A DNA stretch of 64,000 bases from Pseudomonas sp. DY-1 (GCF_003626975.1 NZ_CP032616.1:3658001-3722000), one strand, 5' to 3'; positions 41,587 through 51,707 are shown, counted from the stretch's first letter. Numbers and translations: made by a program. Notes: generated by a model not told the origin, from the letters alone.

Positions 41587-43881
41587 TTATTGGGCGAACT
41601 CGGCACGCAGCTCGTTGGCCGCTGCCACCATGTTCACCAGGGCCGCTTCGGTTTCCGGCCAGGCCCGGGTTTTCAGGCCGCAGTCCGGGTTGACCCAGAG
41701 GCGCTCGGCGGGAACCCGCTGCGCGGCCTTGCGCAACAGTTTGATGATCTCGTCCTTGCTGGGCACGCGCGGTGAATGGATGTCGTACACACCCGGGCCA
41801 ATCTCATTCGGATAAGCGAAGGCTTCGAACGCATCCAGCAGTTCCATGTCCGAGCGTGAGGTCTCGATGGTGATCACGTCGGCGTCCATCGCCGCGATGG
41901 ACTCGATCACGTCGTTGAACTCGCTGTAGCACATGTGGGTGTGGATCTGCGTTTCGTCCTTCACACCGCTGGCGGTCAGGCGGAAGGCTTCGGTGGCCCA
42001 GTCCAGATAAGCCTGCCAGCCGGCCTGGCGCAGCGGCAGCCCTTCGCGGAAGGCGGCCTCATCGATCTGCACGATGCGGATACCGGCCGCTTCCAGGTCC
42101 AGCACTTCATCACGGATGGCGAGCGCCAGTTGCCTGGCCTGCACCTCGCGCGGGACATCCTCGCGGGGGAAGGACCACATCAGCATGGTCACAGGGCCGG
42201 TCAGCATTCCCTTCATCCACCTGGCGGTCAGGCCTTGTGCGTAGCGAATCCACTCCACGGTCATGGCCTTCGGACGGCTAAGATCACCAAAGATCACTGC
42301 CGGCTTTACACAGCGGGAGCCATAGCTCTGCACCCAGCCGAAGCGGGTGAACGCGTAGCCGTCCAGCTGTTCGGCGAAATACTCCACCATGTCGTTCCGC
42401 TCCGCCTCGCCGTGCACCAGTACGTCCAGGCCCAGCCGCTCCTGCACGTCCACGGCATGGCGAATTTCGCTGTGCATGGCTTCGGTGTATTGGGCCTCGG
42501 ACAACTTGCCCGCCCTGAACGCCTGGCGCGCCAGGCGAATCGCAGACGTCTGCGGGAAGGAACCGATGGTGGTGGTCGGGAAGGCCGGCAGGTAGAGCTC
42601 CTCACGCTGCTTTTCGATGCGCACGGCGAAAGGCGCCGGGCGCTTGCCGTCTTCCGGTTTCAGCGCGGCAACGCGGGCTTGGACAGCCGGCTTGTGGATG
42701 CGCGGCGATGCGGCACGACTGGCCTGTACGGCACGGCTCACGGCCAGGGTCTCCAGCACCACTGGCGACTCGGGTTCGGTCAGGGCGCGGGACAGCGTGG
42801 CGACTTCCTCGCACTTCTGCACGGCGAAGGCCAGCCAGCTCTTCAGCTCGGCATCCAGCTTGTCTTCGCGGGACAGGTCCACCGGGCTGTGCAACAGCGA
42901 GCAGGACGGTGCGACCCACAGGCGGTCCCCCAGACGGTCATGGGCGTGACGCAGGACATCCAGGGCTTTCTCCAGGTCGCATCGCCAGACGTTGCGGCCA
43001 TTCACTAGGCCGAGGGACAGCACCTTGTAGGCCGGCAAGCGGTCGAGAATGGTCGGGTACTGTTCGGGCGCACGCACCAGGTCGATATGCAGGCCGTCCA
43101 CCGGCAGGCCGGCGGCCAGACCAAGGTTGTCTTCCAGACCGCCGAAGTAAGTGGCGACCAGCTTCTTCAGCGGTTCTTTCTGCAGCAGGTTGTAAGCGCG
43201 TTCGAAGGCGTTCTTCCAGTCTTGGGGCAGGTCAAGCACGAGGATCGGCTCGTCGATCTGTACCCACTCCACGCCTTGGGCGTCGAGACGTTGGAGGATC
43301 TGACCGTAAAGCGGCAGCAGGCGCTCCAGCAGCTCCAACTTGTCGAACTCGCCTCCCTTTACCTTGCCCAGCCAGAGGTAGCTCAGCGGGCCGATCAGCA
43401 CCGGCTTCACGGAGTGGCCCAATGCCTGGGCTTCAGCCACTTCCTCGAAGAGCTGCTCCCAGCTCAGGGTGAACTGTTGGTCGGCGGAAAGCTCGGGGAC
43501 CAGATAGTGGTAGTTGGTGTCGAACCACTTGGTCATTTCCTGCGCGTGGGCGCCGCCACAACAACTGTCGCTGACACCACGGGCCATGCCGAACAGAGTC
43601 TGCAGGGTCGGCTTGGAGTTGCCGTGGCCACGGAAGCGCTCGGGAATGACGCCGAAGGTCAGGGAGTGAGTCAGCACCTGGTCGTACCAGGCGAAATCGC
43701 CCACCGGCAGCAGATCGATACCGGCGTCCTTCTGGATCTGCCAATGCTCAGCACGCAGCTTGCGGCCAACCGCACGCAAACCGGCTTCGTCCAGCTCGCC
43801 CTTCCAGAAGGCTTCTTGAGCCTTCTTCAGCTCGCGATCCCCGCCGATGCGCGGGAAGCCGAAGTTGTGTGCCAATGCCAT
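41587..43881 (-). CDS. metE: Cobalamin-independent methionine synthase MetE
   Basis: Transfers the methyl group of 5-methyltetrahydropteroyl-triglutamate to homocysteine, 764 aa. Both barrels are complete: [20 protein letters not shown] at the start, and in the C-terminal domain the zinc ligands His649 and Cys651 (THMCYSEF) and Cys734 (NPDCGLK). [15 protein letters not shown] starts the catalytic half. ATG 43881 follows GGAGGAA. A TGAA-N2-TTCA sequence at about 43898 and a TGAA-N4-TTCA at 43979 resemble MetR half-sites but the spacing is not canonical. Typical Pseudomonas neighbour of cobalamin genes. Confidence 0.97.
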   Translation of the reverse strand: MALAHNFGFPRIGGDRELKKAQEAFWKGELDEAGLRAVGRKLRAEHWQIQKDAGIDLLPVGDFAWYDQVLTHSLTFGVIPERFRGHGNSKPTLQTLFGMARGVSDSCCGGAHAQEMTKWFDTNYHYLVPELSADQQFTLSWEQLFEEVAEAQALGHSVKPVLIGPLSYLWLGKVKGGEFDKLELLERLLPLYGQILQRLDAQGVEWVQIDEPILVLDLPQDWKNAFERAYNLLQKEPLKKLVATYFGGLEDNLGLAAGLPVDGLHIDLVRAPEQYPTILDRLPAYKVLSLGLVNGRNVWRCDLEKALDVLRHAHDRLGDRLWVAPSCSLLHSPVDLSREDKLDAELKSWLAFAVQKCEEVATLSRALTEPESPVVLETLAVSRAVQASRAASPRIHKPAVQARVAALKPEDGKRPAPFAVRIEKQREELYLPAFPTTTIGSFPQTSAIRLARQAFRAGKLSEAQYTEAMHSEIRHAVDVQERLGLDVLVHGEAERNDMVEYFAEQLDGYAFTRFGWVQSYGSRCVKPAVIFGDLSRPKAMTVEWIRYAQGLTARWMKGMLTGPVTMLMWSFPREDVPREVQARQLALAIRDEVLDLEAAGIRIVQIDEAAFREGLPLRQAGWQAYLDWATEAFRLTASGVKDETQIHTHMCYSEFNDVIESIAAMDADVITIETSRSDMELLDAFEAFAYPNEIGPGVYDIHSPRVPSKDEIIKLLRKAAQRVPAERLWVNPDCGLKTRAWPETEAALVNMVAAANELRAEFAQ

Positions 43882-43988
43882 GGGAAATTCCTCCATTGAA
43901 AATTCATGGAGGAATTGTCAGGCAGACCCACTACGTGAGGAAAACTCAATTAATTCGTCATGACCACAAGTTTTGCTCATGAACGTTT

Positions 43989-44759
43989 TCAGTGCTCGTC
44001 TTCGTCCGAGCGGCGCAACAGGTAGGTATCCATGATCCAGCCATTAGCCTCGCGAGCCTCATGCCGCACCCGGCGGATTTCGTCCGCTACTTCGCTGAGC
44101 CTGCCGGAAACAAGGATTTCGTCCGGGGTGCCGACGTAGGCGCCCCAGTAGATTTCCAGCTGCGGATCATTCAACCGCTGGTAGGTATCTTCCGCATCGA
44201 GCATCACCACGACGCTGTCGGCGTTTTCCGGGAAACCCTCGGCCAGCCGTCTGCCTGTGGTGATCTGGACGGACTTCCCGATACGGTTGAGCGGCACCTT
44301 GTGACGGGCTGTCAGCGCCTGAACACTGGTGATCCCGGGGATCACGTCGAATTCGAACTGGAGCCGACCGCCCCGGAGGATGGATTCCAGGATCCGGATG
44401 GTGCTGTCGTAGAGCGACGGGTCACCCCAGACCAGGAAGGCACCGCACTCGCCATCGGCCAGTTCTTCGTCGATAAGGCGCTCGAACACCTGCTGCTTGG
44501 CCAGGTTCAGGTCCCTGACGTTGGAACCGTAATCGCCACCCTCGCGCTGACGTTCGGGGCTGCTGGCCTCGACGAATCGATAGTTCTGCTCGGTGATGTA
44601 GCGCTCGCAGATTTCCTGGCGCAGGTGGATGAGTTTTTCCTTGCTGATGCCCTTGTCCATGATGAAGAACACATCGACCTGGTTCAGCGCCTTGACGGCC
44701 TGGATGGTGATGTACTCGGGATTGCCGGCGCCAATGCCGATGATGAGCAGCTTCTTCAT
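43989..44759 (-). CDS. cobF: Precorrin-6A synthase (deacetylating) CobF
   Basis: C1-methyltransferase of the aerobic cobalamin pathway, converting precorrin-5 to precorrin-6A with release of acetate, 256 aa. SAM-dependent tetrapyrrole methylase fold: MKKLLIIGIGAGNPEYITIQ at the start, CGAFLVWGDPSLYDSTIRIL and FDVIPGITSVQALTARH motifs, then GRRLAEGFPENADSVVVMLD. ATG 44759 is chosen because the 50 residues of the longer frame are not family sequence. It stands alone between metE and a broken TonB receptor. Confidence 0.92.
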   Translation of the reverse strand: MKKLLIIGIGAGNPEYITIQAVKALNQVDVFFIMDKGISKEKLIHLRQEICERYITEQNYRFVEASSPERQREGGDYGSNVRDLNLAKQQVFERLIDEELADGECGAFLVWGDPSLYDSTIRILESILRGGRLQFEFDVIPGITSVQALTARHKVPLNRIGKSVQITTGRRLAEGFPENADSVVVMLDAEDTYQRLNDPQLEIYWGAYVGTPDEILVSGRLSEVADEIRRVRHEAREANGWIMDTYLLRRSDEDEH

Positions 44760-44834
44760 GGGGTAAATCCGTGGTGGGCGAAAACATCGCCTGCCACCGC
44801 ATTCGATTGCAGTAGATAGGTAGGCGGTGTGGAA

Positions 44835-44881
44835 GCGCAAAAGGTCGTCGCGATGCCCGTGGCTGTCAACGACTTTTGCGC
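44835..44881. promoter_or_regulatory. Long hairpin upstream of cobF
   Basis: GCGCAAAAGGTCG (44835-44847) pairs with CGACTTTTGCGC (44870-44881) with one bulge; the loop is 22 nt. It lies between cobF and the TonB receptor remnant, both read leftwards, so it may terminate the latter. There is no long T run. It does not look like a cobalamin riboswitch. Confidence 0.5.
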
Positions 44882-44936
44882 CTCCCAACCCTGCAATTAC
44901 ATCCTCCACTCCAGAACGGCATAGACCGCCCTGCCA

Positions 44937-45615
44937 TCACCCAACAGGAAATGAGCACTTGTCACGTCCCTGGGCGTCGGCGATCACCCCGGTGGTGGCG
45001 ACATAGGTCTTGCCGGACAGATTTCGTCCCTCCAGGAAGAAGCCGAATCCCTCGCCCGGGCGGTAACCCGCCTTGAGCCCCCAGATGGCGTAGCCATCGG
45101 CATAAAGGGTTTCCGCCTGGTCGACGTTGTAATGGGTCGGTACCCACTCGAAGGTCGGCGCCGCATACCAGCCTTCGCGTTGCCACAGGGCCTCACCCTT
45201 GATGAATTGCCGCGGCAGACTCGCGAGTCGGTTGTCGCCGTAGGTATCGTCGTTGTCGAAGCGGAAATCATTGAACAGATACTGCCCACGCAGGACGAAC
45301 TGGCCGATGGTCCAGGCCCCGCCCAACTCTATGCTCTGGTGGATGGTGCGGTCGGCGTTGACGGTGCCAAGCGGTTGGCCGATACGTAGCGCCAGGCATT
45401 GGCGCCGCGCAGCACCTCGATATGGTCGGTGGTCGGTGGTCGGTGGTCGGTGGTCGGTGGCTCGATGGTCTGGAAGTCGAAGCTGCCATCGGCAAGGTTG
45501 ACCGGCGCGCCATCCTGCATCAGCAGCAGGCCGCGTCCATGGAAGGTGCGTTGCAGGCCGGAGCCACGAATGGACAGGCGCGCTTCCTCGGCGCCGAAGC
45601 GCGGGAACTGGCCGA
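44937..45615 (-). pseudogene. TonB-dependent receptor with large internal deletion
   Basis: Plug-domain pieces (EARLSIRGSGLQRTFHGRGL, LMQDGAPVNLADGSFDFQTI, IEVLRGANAWRY) are followed at about 45365, in another frame, by the last strands of the barrel (NADRTIHQSIELGGAWTIGQ ... GFFLEGRNLSGKTYVATTGV). Signal peptide, TonB box and several hundred barrel residues are missing and the end is truncated, so it cannot form a receptor. In P. aeruginosa a TonB receptor and cobN-like genes lie near metE; this may be the remnant of that locus. Confidence 0.82.
45424..45460 (+). repeat. Heptanucleotide tandem repeat (GGTCGGT)x5
   Basis: Five perfect 7-bp copies plus two bases, inside the plug-domain coding region of the receptor remnant. 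In the receptor frame they encode Pro-Pro-Thr-Thr-Asp-His-Arg repeats between QTIEP and IEVLRGAN, where intact receptors have about five other residues. The tract is about 21 bp longer than expected, that is, three extra copies and in frame. Confidence 0.88.
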
Positions 45616-45966
45616 AGGCCAGAAGTAACCCGGCGGCGCCTTGAGGCGCGGCTCGAAGGTTTCGGGGCGGGCATCGCACACACCCAGCAGCCAGGCCTGC
45701 ACGAAGAGCGCGGCTATCGCCAGGGGAATGGTCCCGCACAGAGGGCATTTGAATTCACCGGACCAGTCGCCGGCGGCGCTGCCACCGAAATCGCCATCGA
45801 GGCTCGGCCCAGGGTTGGGTTCGCCGGAACAGGGCGCACCGCCCAGACCGTTCAGCTCCAAGCCCATCGTCTGCCCGTGGTGCAGACCGCAGGCAAGCAG
45901 ATTGAAAAGGACGCAGGCATAGAGCATCCAGGCAATCAGCGAGCGGTCCTGGCGGGCGATTTTCAT
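45520..45966 (-). CDS. DUF2946-type protein with replaced C-terminus
   Basis: ATG 45966 (MKIARQDRSLIAWMLYACVL). Features of DUF2946 proteins: an N-terminal membrane helix, CGLHHG, a FKCPLCG motif and a second helix (IPLAIAALFVQAWLLGV). It reads normally to KAPPGYFWPSA, where family members end soon after; here the frame runs on into receptor plug DNA (about 45610) and gains some 30 unrelated residues. The deletion that destroyed the receptor start therefore fused the two genes. The core may still be expressed. Possibly metal-related, as homologues accompany TonB/CobN-type genes. Confidence 0.65.
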   Translation of the reverse strand: MKIARQDRSLIAWMLYACVLFNLLACGLHHGQTMGLELNGLGGAPCSGEPNPGPSLDGDFGGSAAGDWSGEFKCPLCGTIPLAIAALFVQAWLLGVCDARPETFEPRLKAPPGYFWPSASSRASAPRKRACPFVAPACNAPSMDAACC

Positions 45967-46204
45967 GGGCGGTAGCTCTAGCATCGGGCTTCCAGCACTG
46001 GAAGCCGAGCCGGTGTGCGGTTCATTGCCGCAGCAATCCAGGCCACTCGGTGGATGAGACTGAGCCTAGAAATGCCGTAGGCAGGACAGCTTGCAGGGGC
46101 GATGTCAATCGCCAAACAGGCCGCAGGTCTGCCTCTGGATGCTTCCAGGGGCAGCGAAGCTGCCCCTGGTGAATGAATTGGCCCCTACAGGTTCGAGCCG
46201 CCTT
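45967..46204. terminator. Intergenic hairpins (45987-46006; 46145-46169)
   Basis: CCAGGGGCAGC (46145-46155) pairs perfectly with GCTGCCCCTGG (46159-46169), 36 bp beyond the racemase stop, a likely terminator for that leftward operon although T-poor. GGCTTCCAG (45987-45995)/CTGGAAGCC (45998-46006) lies just upstream of the DUF2946 start codon and could be a protein-binding dyad. No gene here. Confidence 0.55.
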
Positions 46205-46942
46205 TCACGCCCCAACCGCGAAGTTCCGCAAAAACCCCACATACGGCTTGGGCAGCGGGAAATCCAGATCACCACGCTTGCTGGTGGAAAGGCGCAGCTC
46301 ACCGAGCATCTCCACCATCTTCAGCGCGGCGCTGACGCCGTCGATCACCGGCACACCGAGTTCTTCCTGCAAGCCCTTCGCCAGGTGGCTCATGCCGGCA
46401 CAACCGAGGACGATGGCGCCCGATTCATCCTGCTCCAGCGCATCCAGGCAGGCCGTGCGCATGATGCGGAACAGGCCGTCCGGGTCCTCATCCAGCGCCA
46501 GCACCGGAATCTCCACGGCATGAATGCCCCGGCAATGTTGGTGGAAGCCATAGCGCTCCACCAGATGCCGGGCAATGACCTTGGTACGACCGAGGGTAGT
46601 GACGATGCTGAAGCCGGTGGCGACCCAGGTGGCCAGGTGCATGGCAGCTTCGGCGATGCCGATGACCGGGAAGCGCGCGATCTCCCGCGCAGCCAGCAGT
46701 CCCGGATCGCCGAAGCAGGCGATTACGTGGCCTTCGGCGCCATCGCGCTCACCGTCGCGGATGGCCTGAAGCAACCCCGGCACGGAAAGCGCCTCATCGT
46801 AGTGACACTCGATGGAGGCCGGACCGGCACCATTGGTCACTGCCAGCAACTGGTTGCCGGGACGCAGCAGGTGATTGGCGGCTTCAGCCAGGCTGGCGGT
46901 CATGGCGACGCTGGTGTTCGGGTTGATCAGCTGGATTTTCAT
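46205..46942 (-). CDS. Asp/Glu/hydantoin racemase family protein
   Basis: A 245-aa protein of the aspartate/glutamate/hydantoin racemase family. MKIQLINPNTSVAMTASLAE is the typical start and the two catalytic cysteines are Cys76 (VIACFGDPG) and Cys181 (VLGCAGMSHL). Members racemise hydantoins or allantoin, or isomerise small acids. Eight bases separate it from the GntR gene upstream in the same direction. The divergent operon encodes a transporter and two amidohydrolases, so a role in cyclic ureide breakdown is likely; the exact substrate is unknown. Confidence 0.86.
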   Translation of the reverse strand: MKIQLINPNTSVAMTASLAEAANHLLRPGNQLLAVTNGAGPASIECHYDEALSVPGLLQAIRDGERDGAEGHVIACFGDPGLLAAREIARFPVIGIAEAAMHLATWVATGFSIVTTLGRTKVIARHLVERYGFHQHCRGIHAVEIPVLALDEDPDGLFRIMRTACLDALEQDESGAIVLGCAGMSHLAKGLQEELGVPVIDGVSAALKMVEMLGELRLSTSKRGDLDFPLPKPYVGFLRNFAVGA

Positions 46943-46950
46943 GGCCGAGG

Positions 46951-47640
46951 TCAGGTCTCGATCAGGTGTTTCAGCGGGTGGTAGTTGGCCTTGAGCTTGC
47001 CGGCCGACTCGACGATGGCGGTTTCGATCGCTGCCAGGTGGAAGCAGGTCAGTTCGATGGCGGCGCTCTGGTTGCCCGCCTCGATGAACTCGATCAGGCG
47101 CAGGTGCTCGTCGTCGCGGCAGGCGTCATGGCGCTCGTCGTCCAGGGCGGCGACATAGAGCGAAGCGCGCGAGATGAGCTTGCGGAACCAGTCCAGCAGC
47201 ACCGGGTTGTTGAGCGCCTCGGCGAGCTTGATGTGGAACTCGCCAAGCAAATGGATCAGCCGCTCGTGGTCATGGTTGCGCCGCGCGTCTTCTTCCAGCA
47301 GCAGGTGCTCGCGCATGTCTTGCATGGCAGCGCTGTCCCGGCGTCTGCAGAGCTCGGTGACGATGCCGATCTCGATCAGCCGCCGTGTTTCGAACAACGA
47401 GCGGATCTCCTCGTCACTGGGCAGCGATACCCAGCAGCCTTTGTTCGGCTCGGAGGACACCAGGCCGTCGGCCTCCAGTTGCTTCAGCGCCGCACGCACC
47501 GAGGTGCGACTCACGCTGAACAGCTCCGCCAGGGAGGCTTCGCCGAGTTTCATGCCAGGCCGCAGCGAGCGGTTGCTGATGGCCTGGTAAACCCCCTGGT
47601 AGACGCGGTCGACCGTGGTTTCCAGCTTCTTGTCTGCCAT
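46951..47640 (-). CDS. GntR-family regulator (FadR/FCD subfamily)
   Basis: A 229-aa protein with an N-terminal winged helix (LRPGMKLGEASLAELFSVSR, TSVRAALKQLEADGLV) and a C-terminal all-helical FCD ligand domain (RRLIEIGIVTELCRRRD; His residues in EFHIKLAEAL and ELTCFHLAAI fit its metal/ligand site). Divergent from the ABC transporter operon, with TTGCAT repeats between them. It probably represses both units until the pathway substrate is present. Confidence 0.88.
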   Translation of the reverse strand: MADKKLETTVDRVYQGVYQAISNRSLRPGMKLGEASLAELFSVSRTSVRAALKQLEADGLVSSEPNKGCWVSLPSDEEIRSLFETRRLIEIGIVTELCRRRDSAAMQDMREHLLLEEDARRNHDHERLIHLLGEFHIKLAEALNNPVLLDWFRKLISRASLYVAALDDERHDACRDDEHLRLIEFIEAGNQSAAIELTCFHLAAIETAIVESAGKLKANYHPLKHLIET

Positions 47641-47738
47641 TCGTAACTCCGTAAATGCGTTCGCAATCCAGGTGCTGCAGGAAACAAGCAGGCAGAAAAA
47701 CCCGGTTGCGTTGTCAGCATAATCCGAGTATTTCTAGA

Positions 47739-47757
47739 TTGCATTCAATTTTTGCAT
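47739..47757. promoter_or_regulatory. TTGCAT direct repeats, candidate GntR site
   Basis: TTGCAT occurs at 47739-47744 and 47752-47757 in an AT-rich stretch, 26-44 bp upstream of the ABC ATPase start. Position between divergent units suggests a binding site; spacing of 13 bp is the only further support. Confidence 0.4.
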
Positions 47758-47782
47758 ACAAAAACAAGAGGAATGCACCATT

Positions 47783-48871
47783 ATGAAGCACACGTCCTCC
47801 ATCGAGGTGCAACGCGTCAGCAAGCGCTACACCGAAGATCCCGAAGTTACGCCGGCGCTCGACGATGTTTCGGTCAGCATCCGCCACAACGAATTCTTCA
47901 CCCTCCTCGGCCCATCAGGTTGCGGCAAGACCACCCTGCTGCGCTCCATTGCCGGTTTCGAGCAGGTCAGCTCGGGCTCAATCGAAATTGGCGGGCAACG
48001 CGTGGACCAGCTCCCGCCCTACAAGCGCCGGGTCAATACCGTCTTCCAGAACTACGCGCTCTTCCCGCATATGAGCGTGGCCGAGAATATCGCCTTCGGC
48101 CTGGAGATGCAGGGGCTGGAGCGCAGCGCCATTCCCGGGCGGGTGAAGGAAATGCTCGCCCTCGTACAGATGGAACACCTGGCCCGCCGTCGCCCCGCCG
48201 AATTGTCCGGTGGCCAGCAGCAGCGCGTGGCCCTGGCCCGCGCACTGGCGCCGCGCCCGGATGTGCTGTTATTGGACGAACCGCTCTCCGCGCTGGACCT
48301 CAAGCTGCGCAAGGAAATGCAGGTCGAGCTCAAGCGCGTGCAGCAGGAAGCCGGCATCACTTTCATCTTCGTCACCCACGACCAGGAAGAGGCGCTGACC
48401 CTCTCCGACCGCATCGCGGTGATGTCCAGCGGCAAGATCCTGCAGATCGGCACCCCCAACGACATCTACGAACGCCCGCAGCACCGCTTCGTCGCCCACT
48501 TCATCGGCGACATCAATTTCCTTCCCGGCCAACTGCGCCAATGCCCGCAGAACGGCAACCTGTTCCGCCCCGACGGCATCCCGGTGGAAATTCCCTGCGC
48601 CACAGACGCCAACACCCGCGCCGGCACGGCCCAACTGGCGTTCCGCCCGGAGCGCTCGAAACTGGTGGACCCGTCGCAACCCCATCACCTGCGTGCCGTG
48701 GTCGAAGCGGTGCTCTACGTCGGCACGGCCACGCTCTACCAGTGCCGCCTCGCCAACGATGCCAAGGTGATGCTGCGCGAGAGCAACGAGGGTGCCACCA
48801 GCGCCCGTGCCGTGGGTTCGAGCGTGGCCGTGCACCTGCCGCCCCACGCCTGCCTGCTGATGGAGGCCTGA
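47783..48871 (+). CDS. ABC transporter ATP-binding protein (PotA-like)
   Basis: ATPase of a spermidine/putrescine-type ABC importer, 362 aa. Walker [18 protein letters not shown]-loop [13 protein letters not shown], signature [16 protein letters not shown], Walker [13 protein letters not shown] and H-loop [14 protein letters not shown] are all intact. A C-terminal TOBE regulatory domain ([13 protein letters not shown] ...) completes it. ATG 47783 follows AGAGGA. First gene of the operon leading to two amidohydrolases. Confidence 0.93.
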   Translation: MKHTSSIEVQRVSKRYTEDPEVTPALDDVSVSIRHNEFFTLLGPSGCGKTTLLRSIAGFEQVSSGSIEIGGQRVDQLPPYKRRVNTVFQNYALFPHMSVAENIAFGLEMQGLERSAIPGRVKEMLALVQMEHLARRRPAELSGGQQQRVALARALAPRPDVLLLDEPLSALDLKLRKEMQVELKRVQQEAGITFIFVTHDQEEALTLSDRIAVMSSGKILQIGTPNDIYERPQHRFVAHFIGDINFLPGQLRQCPQNGNLFRPDGIPVEIPCATDANTRAGTAQLAFRPERSKLVDPSQPHHLRAVVEAVLYVGTATLYQCRLANDAKVMLRESNEGATSARAVGSSVAVHLPPHACLLMEA

Positions 48872-48872
48872 G

Positions 48873-49787
48873 ATGAGCGTCAGCGCCACCTCCCCCAGCC
48901 TCAACCGGCTGCTGCTGTTGAGCCCGGTGCTGCTCACCCTGCTCGGGTTGATCGCCGTGCCGCTGGGCATCATGGGCTACATCAGCCTGCTACCGCGCAA
49001 CCTCTATGGCGGCGTCGACTGGAGCGCCGACTGGCATTGGCAGAGCTATGTGCAGTTGTTCTTCCAGGAAGATTTCGACGGCAACCTGGAGCTGAACTGG
49101 GTCTACGCCCAGGCCCTGCTGCGGTCGGTGCTGCAAGCTGGTGGCACGACATTGCTGTGCTTCCTCTTCGGCTTCCCGGTGGCGCTGTGGATGAGCAGCC
49201 TCAGCGAGCGCTCGCGCAACATCATGGTGCTGCTGATCACCATCCCTTTCTGGACCAACCTGCTGATCCGCAACTACGCCTGGCTGATCATCCTGCGCGA
49301 GCACGGCTGGCTGGCCCAGAGCCTCAATGCGCTGTTCCCGCAGGCCGGTGGCATCACCCTGCTGTACAACGATTTCGCAGTGGTCGTCGGGCTGGTCTAC
49401 AGCTTCCTGCCATTCATGATCCTGCCGATCTACTCCACCCTGGAGAAGCTCGACTGGCGCCTGGTGGAAGCCGCCTATGACCTCGGCGCCAATCGCTGGA
49501 AGGCCCTGCGCCGGGTGATCCTGCCGCTGTCCATGCCCGGTGTGGTGGCCGGTTCCCTGCTGGTGTTCGTGCCGAGCCTGGGTGCCTTCATCACCCCCGC
49601 CATCCTCGGCGGCGGCAAGACGCTGATGATCGGCAACCTGATCCAGCAGCAGTTCGGCACCGCACGCAACTGGCCGCTGGGCAGCTCGCTGTCCTTCCTC
49701 CTGCTCGGGCTGATGCTGCTGGCCCTGGTGCTGTACGCCCTCTACGCCAAGAAAGCCGCCAAGGCCGTCCGCCAGGGAGCCCGCTGA
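48873..49787 (+). CDS. ABC transporter permease (PotB-like)
   Basis: A 304-aa permease of the polyamine/opine importer class. Six membrane helices; the EAA cytoplasmic loop reads VEAAYDLGANRWKALRRVIL PLSMPG (split here), which docks to the ATPase. Starts 1 bp after the ATPase stop and its stop overlaps the next start (TGATGA), so the operon is tightly coupled. Confidence 0.92.
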   Translation: MSVSATSPSLNRLLLLSPVLLTLLGLIAVPLGIMGYISLLPRNLYGGVDWSADWHWQSYVQLFFQEDFDGNLELNWVYAQALLRSVLQAGGTTLLCFLFGFPVALWMSSLSERSRNIMVLLITIPFWTNLLIRNYAWLIILREHGWLAQSLNALFPQAGGITLLYNDFAVVVGLVYSFLPFMILPIYSTLEKLDWRLVEAAYDLGANRWKALRRVILPLSMPGVVAGSLLVFVPSLGAFITPAILGGGKTLMIGNLIQQQFGTARNWPLGSSLSFLLLGLMLLALVLYALYAKKAAKAVRQGAR

Positions 49788-50578
49788 TGATTGCCAACCA
49801 CCTGAAGAAACTGCCGCTGACCCGCGAAACCAGCCTGCTGGTACTGGCCTACCTGTACCTGCCGATCCTGGTGCTGATCGCCTACAGCTTCAACGCCAAC
49901 CGCACCGCCACGGTGTGGACCGAGTTCTCCTTCGCCTGGTACGGGCGCATTCTCGCCAACCCGTCGATCCAGGCGGCGGCGCTGAACTCGGTGATCGTCG
50001 CCAGCATCGCCACCGTCTGCGCCACCGCCATCGCCCTGCTCGCGGCGCTGGCCACCTACCGGCCCTTCTACGGTCAGAAGATGGTGGAGGGCGGCATCAA
50101 CCTGCCGCTGATCCTCCCGGAGATCGTCACCGCCGTGGCCACCCTGCTCCTTTTCATGGCCCTCGGCATTAAGCTCGGCCTGCTGACGGTGATCGTCGCC
50201 CACATCGGCTTCTGCATCCCCTTCGCCTACCTGCCGATCCGCGCACGCCTGAACGACCTCGACAAGGGCCTGCTGGAAGCCGCCAACGACCTGTACGCCA
50301 ACCCGTTCCACACCTTCCGCCGGGTGACCCTGCCGCTGCTGTTCCCGGCGGTGTTGTCCGGCGCGGTGCTGGCGTTCGTGGTCAGCCTCGACGACTTCAT
50401 CATGACTTTCTTCGTCGCCGGCCCCGGTTCGACCACGCTGCCGGTCTACATCTTCTCGGCCATCAAGGCCGGGGTAACCCCCGAGATCAACGCAATCTCG
50501 ACCCTGATGCTGGTGATCTCGATCGTCCTGGTGATGCTCTCGTACTGGCTCGGCCAGCGCGGCAAGACCACCACCTGA
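49787..50578 (+). CDS. ABC transporter permease (PotC-like)
   Basis: A 263-aa second permease. Six helices with the EAA loop LLEAANDLYANPFHTFRRVT and the PotC-typical VSLDDFIMTFFVAGPGSTTL segment. The ATG at 49787 overlaps the preceding stop. Confidence 0.92.
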   Translation: MIANHLKKLPLTRETSLLVLAYLYLPILVLIAYSFNANRTATVWTEFSFAWYGRILANPSIQAAALNSVIVASIATVCATAIALLAALATYRPFYGQKMVEGGINLPLILPEIVTAVATLLLFMALGIKLGLLTVIVAHIGFCIPFAYLPIRARLNDLDKGLLEAANDLYANPFHTFRRVTLPLLFPAVLSGAVLAFVVSLDDFIMTFFVAGPGSTTLPVYIFSAIKAGVTPEINAISTLMLVISIVLVMLSYWLGQRGKTTT

Positions 50579-50627
50579 TCCCTTGTTCCACCACTGCCCA
50601 ACCTGTTCTTCAACCCGGAGAAAAACA

Positions 50628-51680
50628 ATGAAGTTGAAAGCATTGCGTCATGGGGTAGCCGGTCTGACCCTGAGCTGTTTCGCCGCCCTGACCGCCCAGG
50701 CGGACGAGCCCAAGGAGCTGTTCTTCTACAACTGGACTGACTATTACCCGGTGGAACTGCTCGCCAAGTTCGAGAAGGAGACCGGCATCAAGGTCACCAT
50801 GGACGGCTACGACAGCAACGAAACCCTGCTGGCCAAACTCCAGGCGGGCGGTGCCGCCTACGACGTGATCGTGCCGTCGCACTCGATCATGCGCACCCTG
50901 ATCGAACAGGGCCTGCTGCAGGAAATCGACACCCCCACCCTGCCGAACTTCGCCCATGTGAAGCCGGCCTTCCGCGATCCCGAGTTCGACCCCGGCCGCA
51001 AGTACTCGGCGCCCTACCTGTGGGGCACCACCGGCTTCTCCTACGACAGCGCACGGGTGCCGGGCGGCAAGCTGGACGACTCCTGGAAGGAGTTCTTCGA
51101 GCCGCGTCCCGAACTGCAGGGCCAGCTCGCCGCGCTGGATACGCCGAGCAGCGTGATCAACGCCGCCAGCCATTACCTGGGCGTGGATGAATGCAGCGAA
51201 AACCCGCAGGACGCCAAGCGCATTCTCGAATTGCTGCAGAAGCAGAAGCCCTTCCTGAAGATGTACAGCTCCGACAACACCGTGGACCGCATGGCCTCGG
51301 GTGAAGTGATCATGATGCAGAACTGGAACGGCTCTACCGCCCGCGCCACGCTGCAGAAAAGCACGATCAAGTACGTCTACCCGCGTGAAGGCGTGGCCAT
51401 GTTCCAGGACAACTTCGCCGTGCCGAAGAGCGCGCCGCATCCGGGCAACGCCAAGGTCTTCATCGACTGGATGATGAAGCCAGAGAACGCCGCCGCCGTG
51501 TCCAACGCCATCGCCTACGCCAACGGCATCGACAGCGATACGCTGCTGGACAAGAAATGGAAGGTGATGGACGCCATCAACATGCCCGACGAGTTCGCCG
51601 AGCGCCTGCGCCCCGAAAAGGAATGCAGCAACCAGGCTCGCGAGCTGCAGGACCGCATCTGGTCCAAGCTCAAGGGCTGA
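50628..51680 (+). CDS. ABC transporter substrate-binding protein (PotD-like)
   Basis: A 350-aa periplasmic binding protein. The signal peptide ends at TAQADEP. Then LFFYNWTDYYPVELLAKFEK (typical PotD/SpuD start), YDVIVPSHSIMRTLIEQGLL, APYLWGTTGFSYDS and MQNWNGSTARA. Close in style to polyamine binders, yet the operon context suggests a different cationic or ureido ligand. ATG 50628 follows GGAG; the earlier frame start at 50583 has no signal peptide logic. Confidence 0.9.
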   Translation: MKLKALRHGVAGLTLSCFAALTAQADEPKELFFYNWTDYYPVELLAKFEKETGIKVTMDGYDSNETLLAKLQAGGAAYDVIVPSHSIMRTLIEQGLLQEIDTPTLPNFAHVKPAFRDPEFDPGRKYSAPYLWGTTGFSYDSARVPGGKLDDSWKEFFEPRPELQGQLAALDTPSSVINAASHYLGVDECSENPQDAKRILELLQKQKPFLKMYSSDNTVDRMASGEVIMMQNWNGSTARATLQKSTIKYVYPREGVAMFQDNFAVPKSAPHPGNAKVFIDWMMKPENAAAVSNAIAYANGIDSDTLLDKKWKVMDAINMPDEFAERLRPEKECSNQARELQDRIWSKLKG

Positions 51681-51707
51681 TACCGAACTGACCGCCCCTT
51701 GGTCTTC

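Noticed and set aside
43882..43988. Cobalamin riboswitch upstream of metE or cobF
   Set aside because: No B12-box or multi-stem structure could be recognised in the available 107 bp or in 44760-44936.
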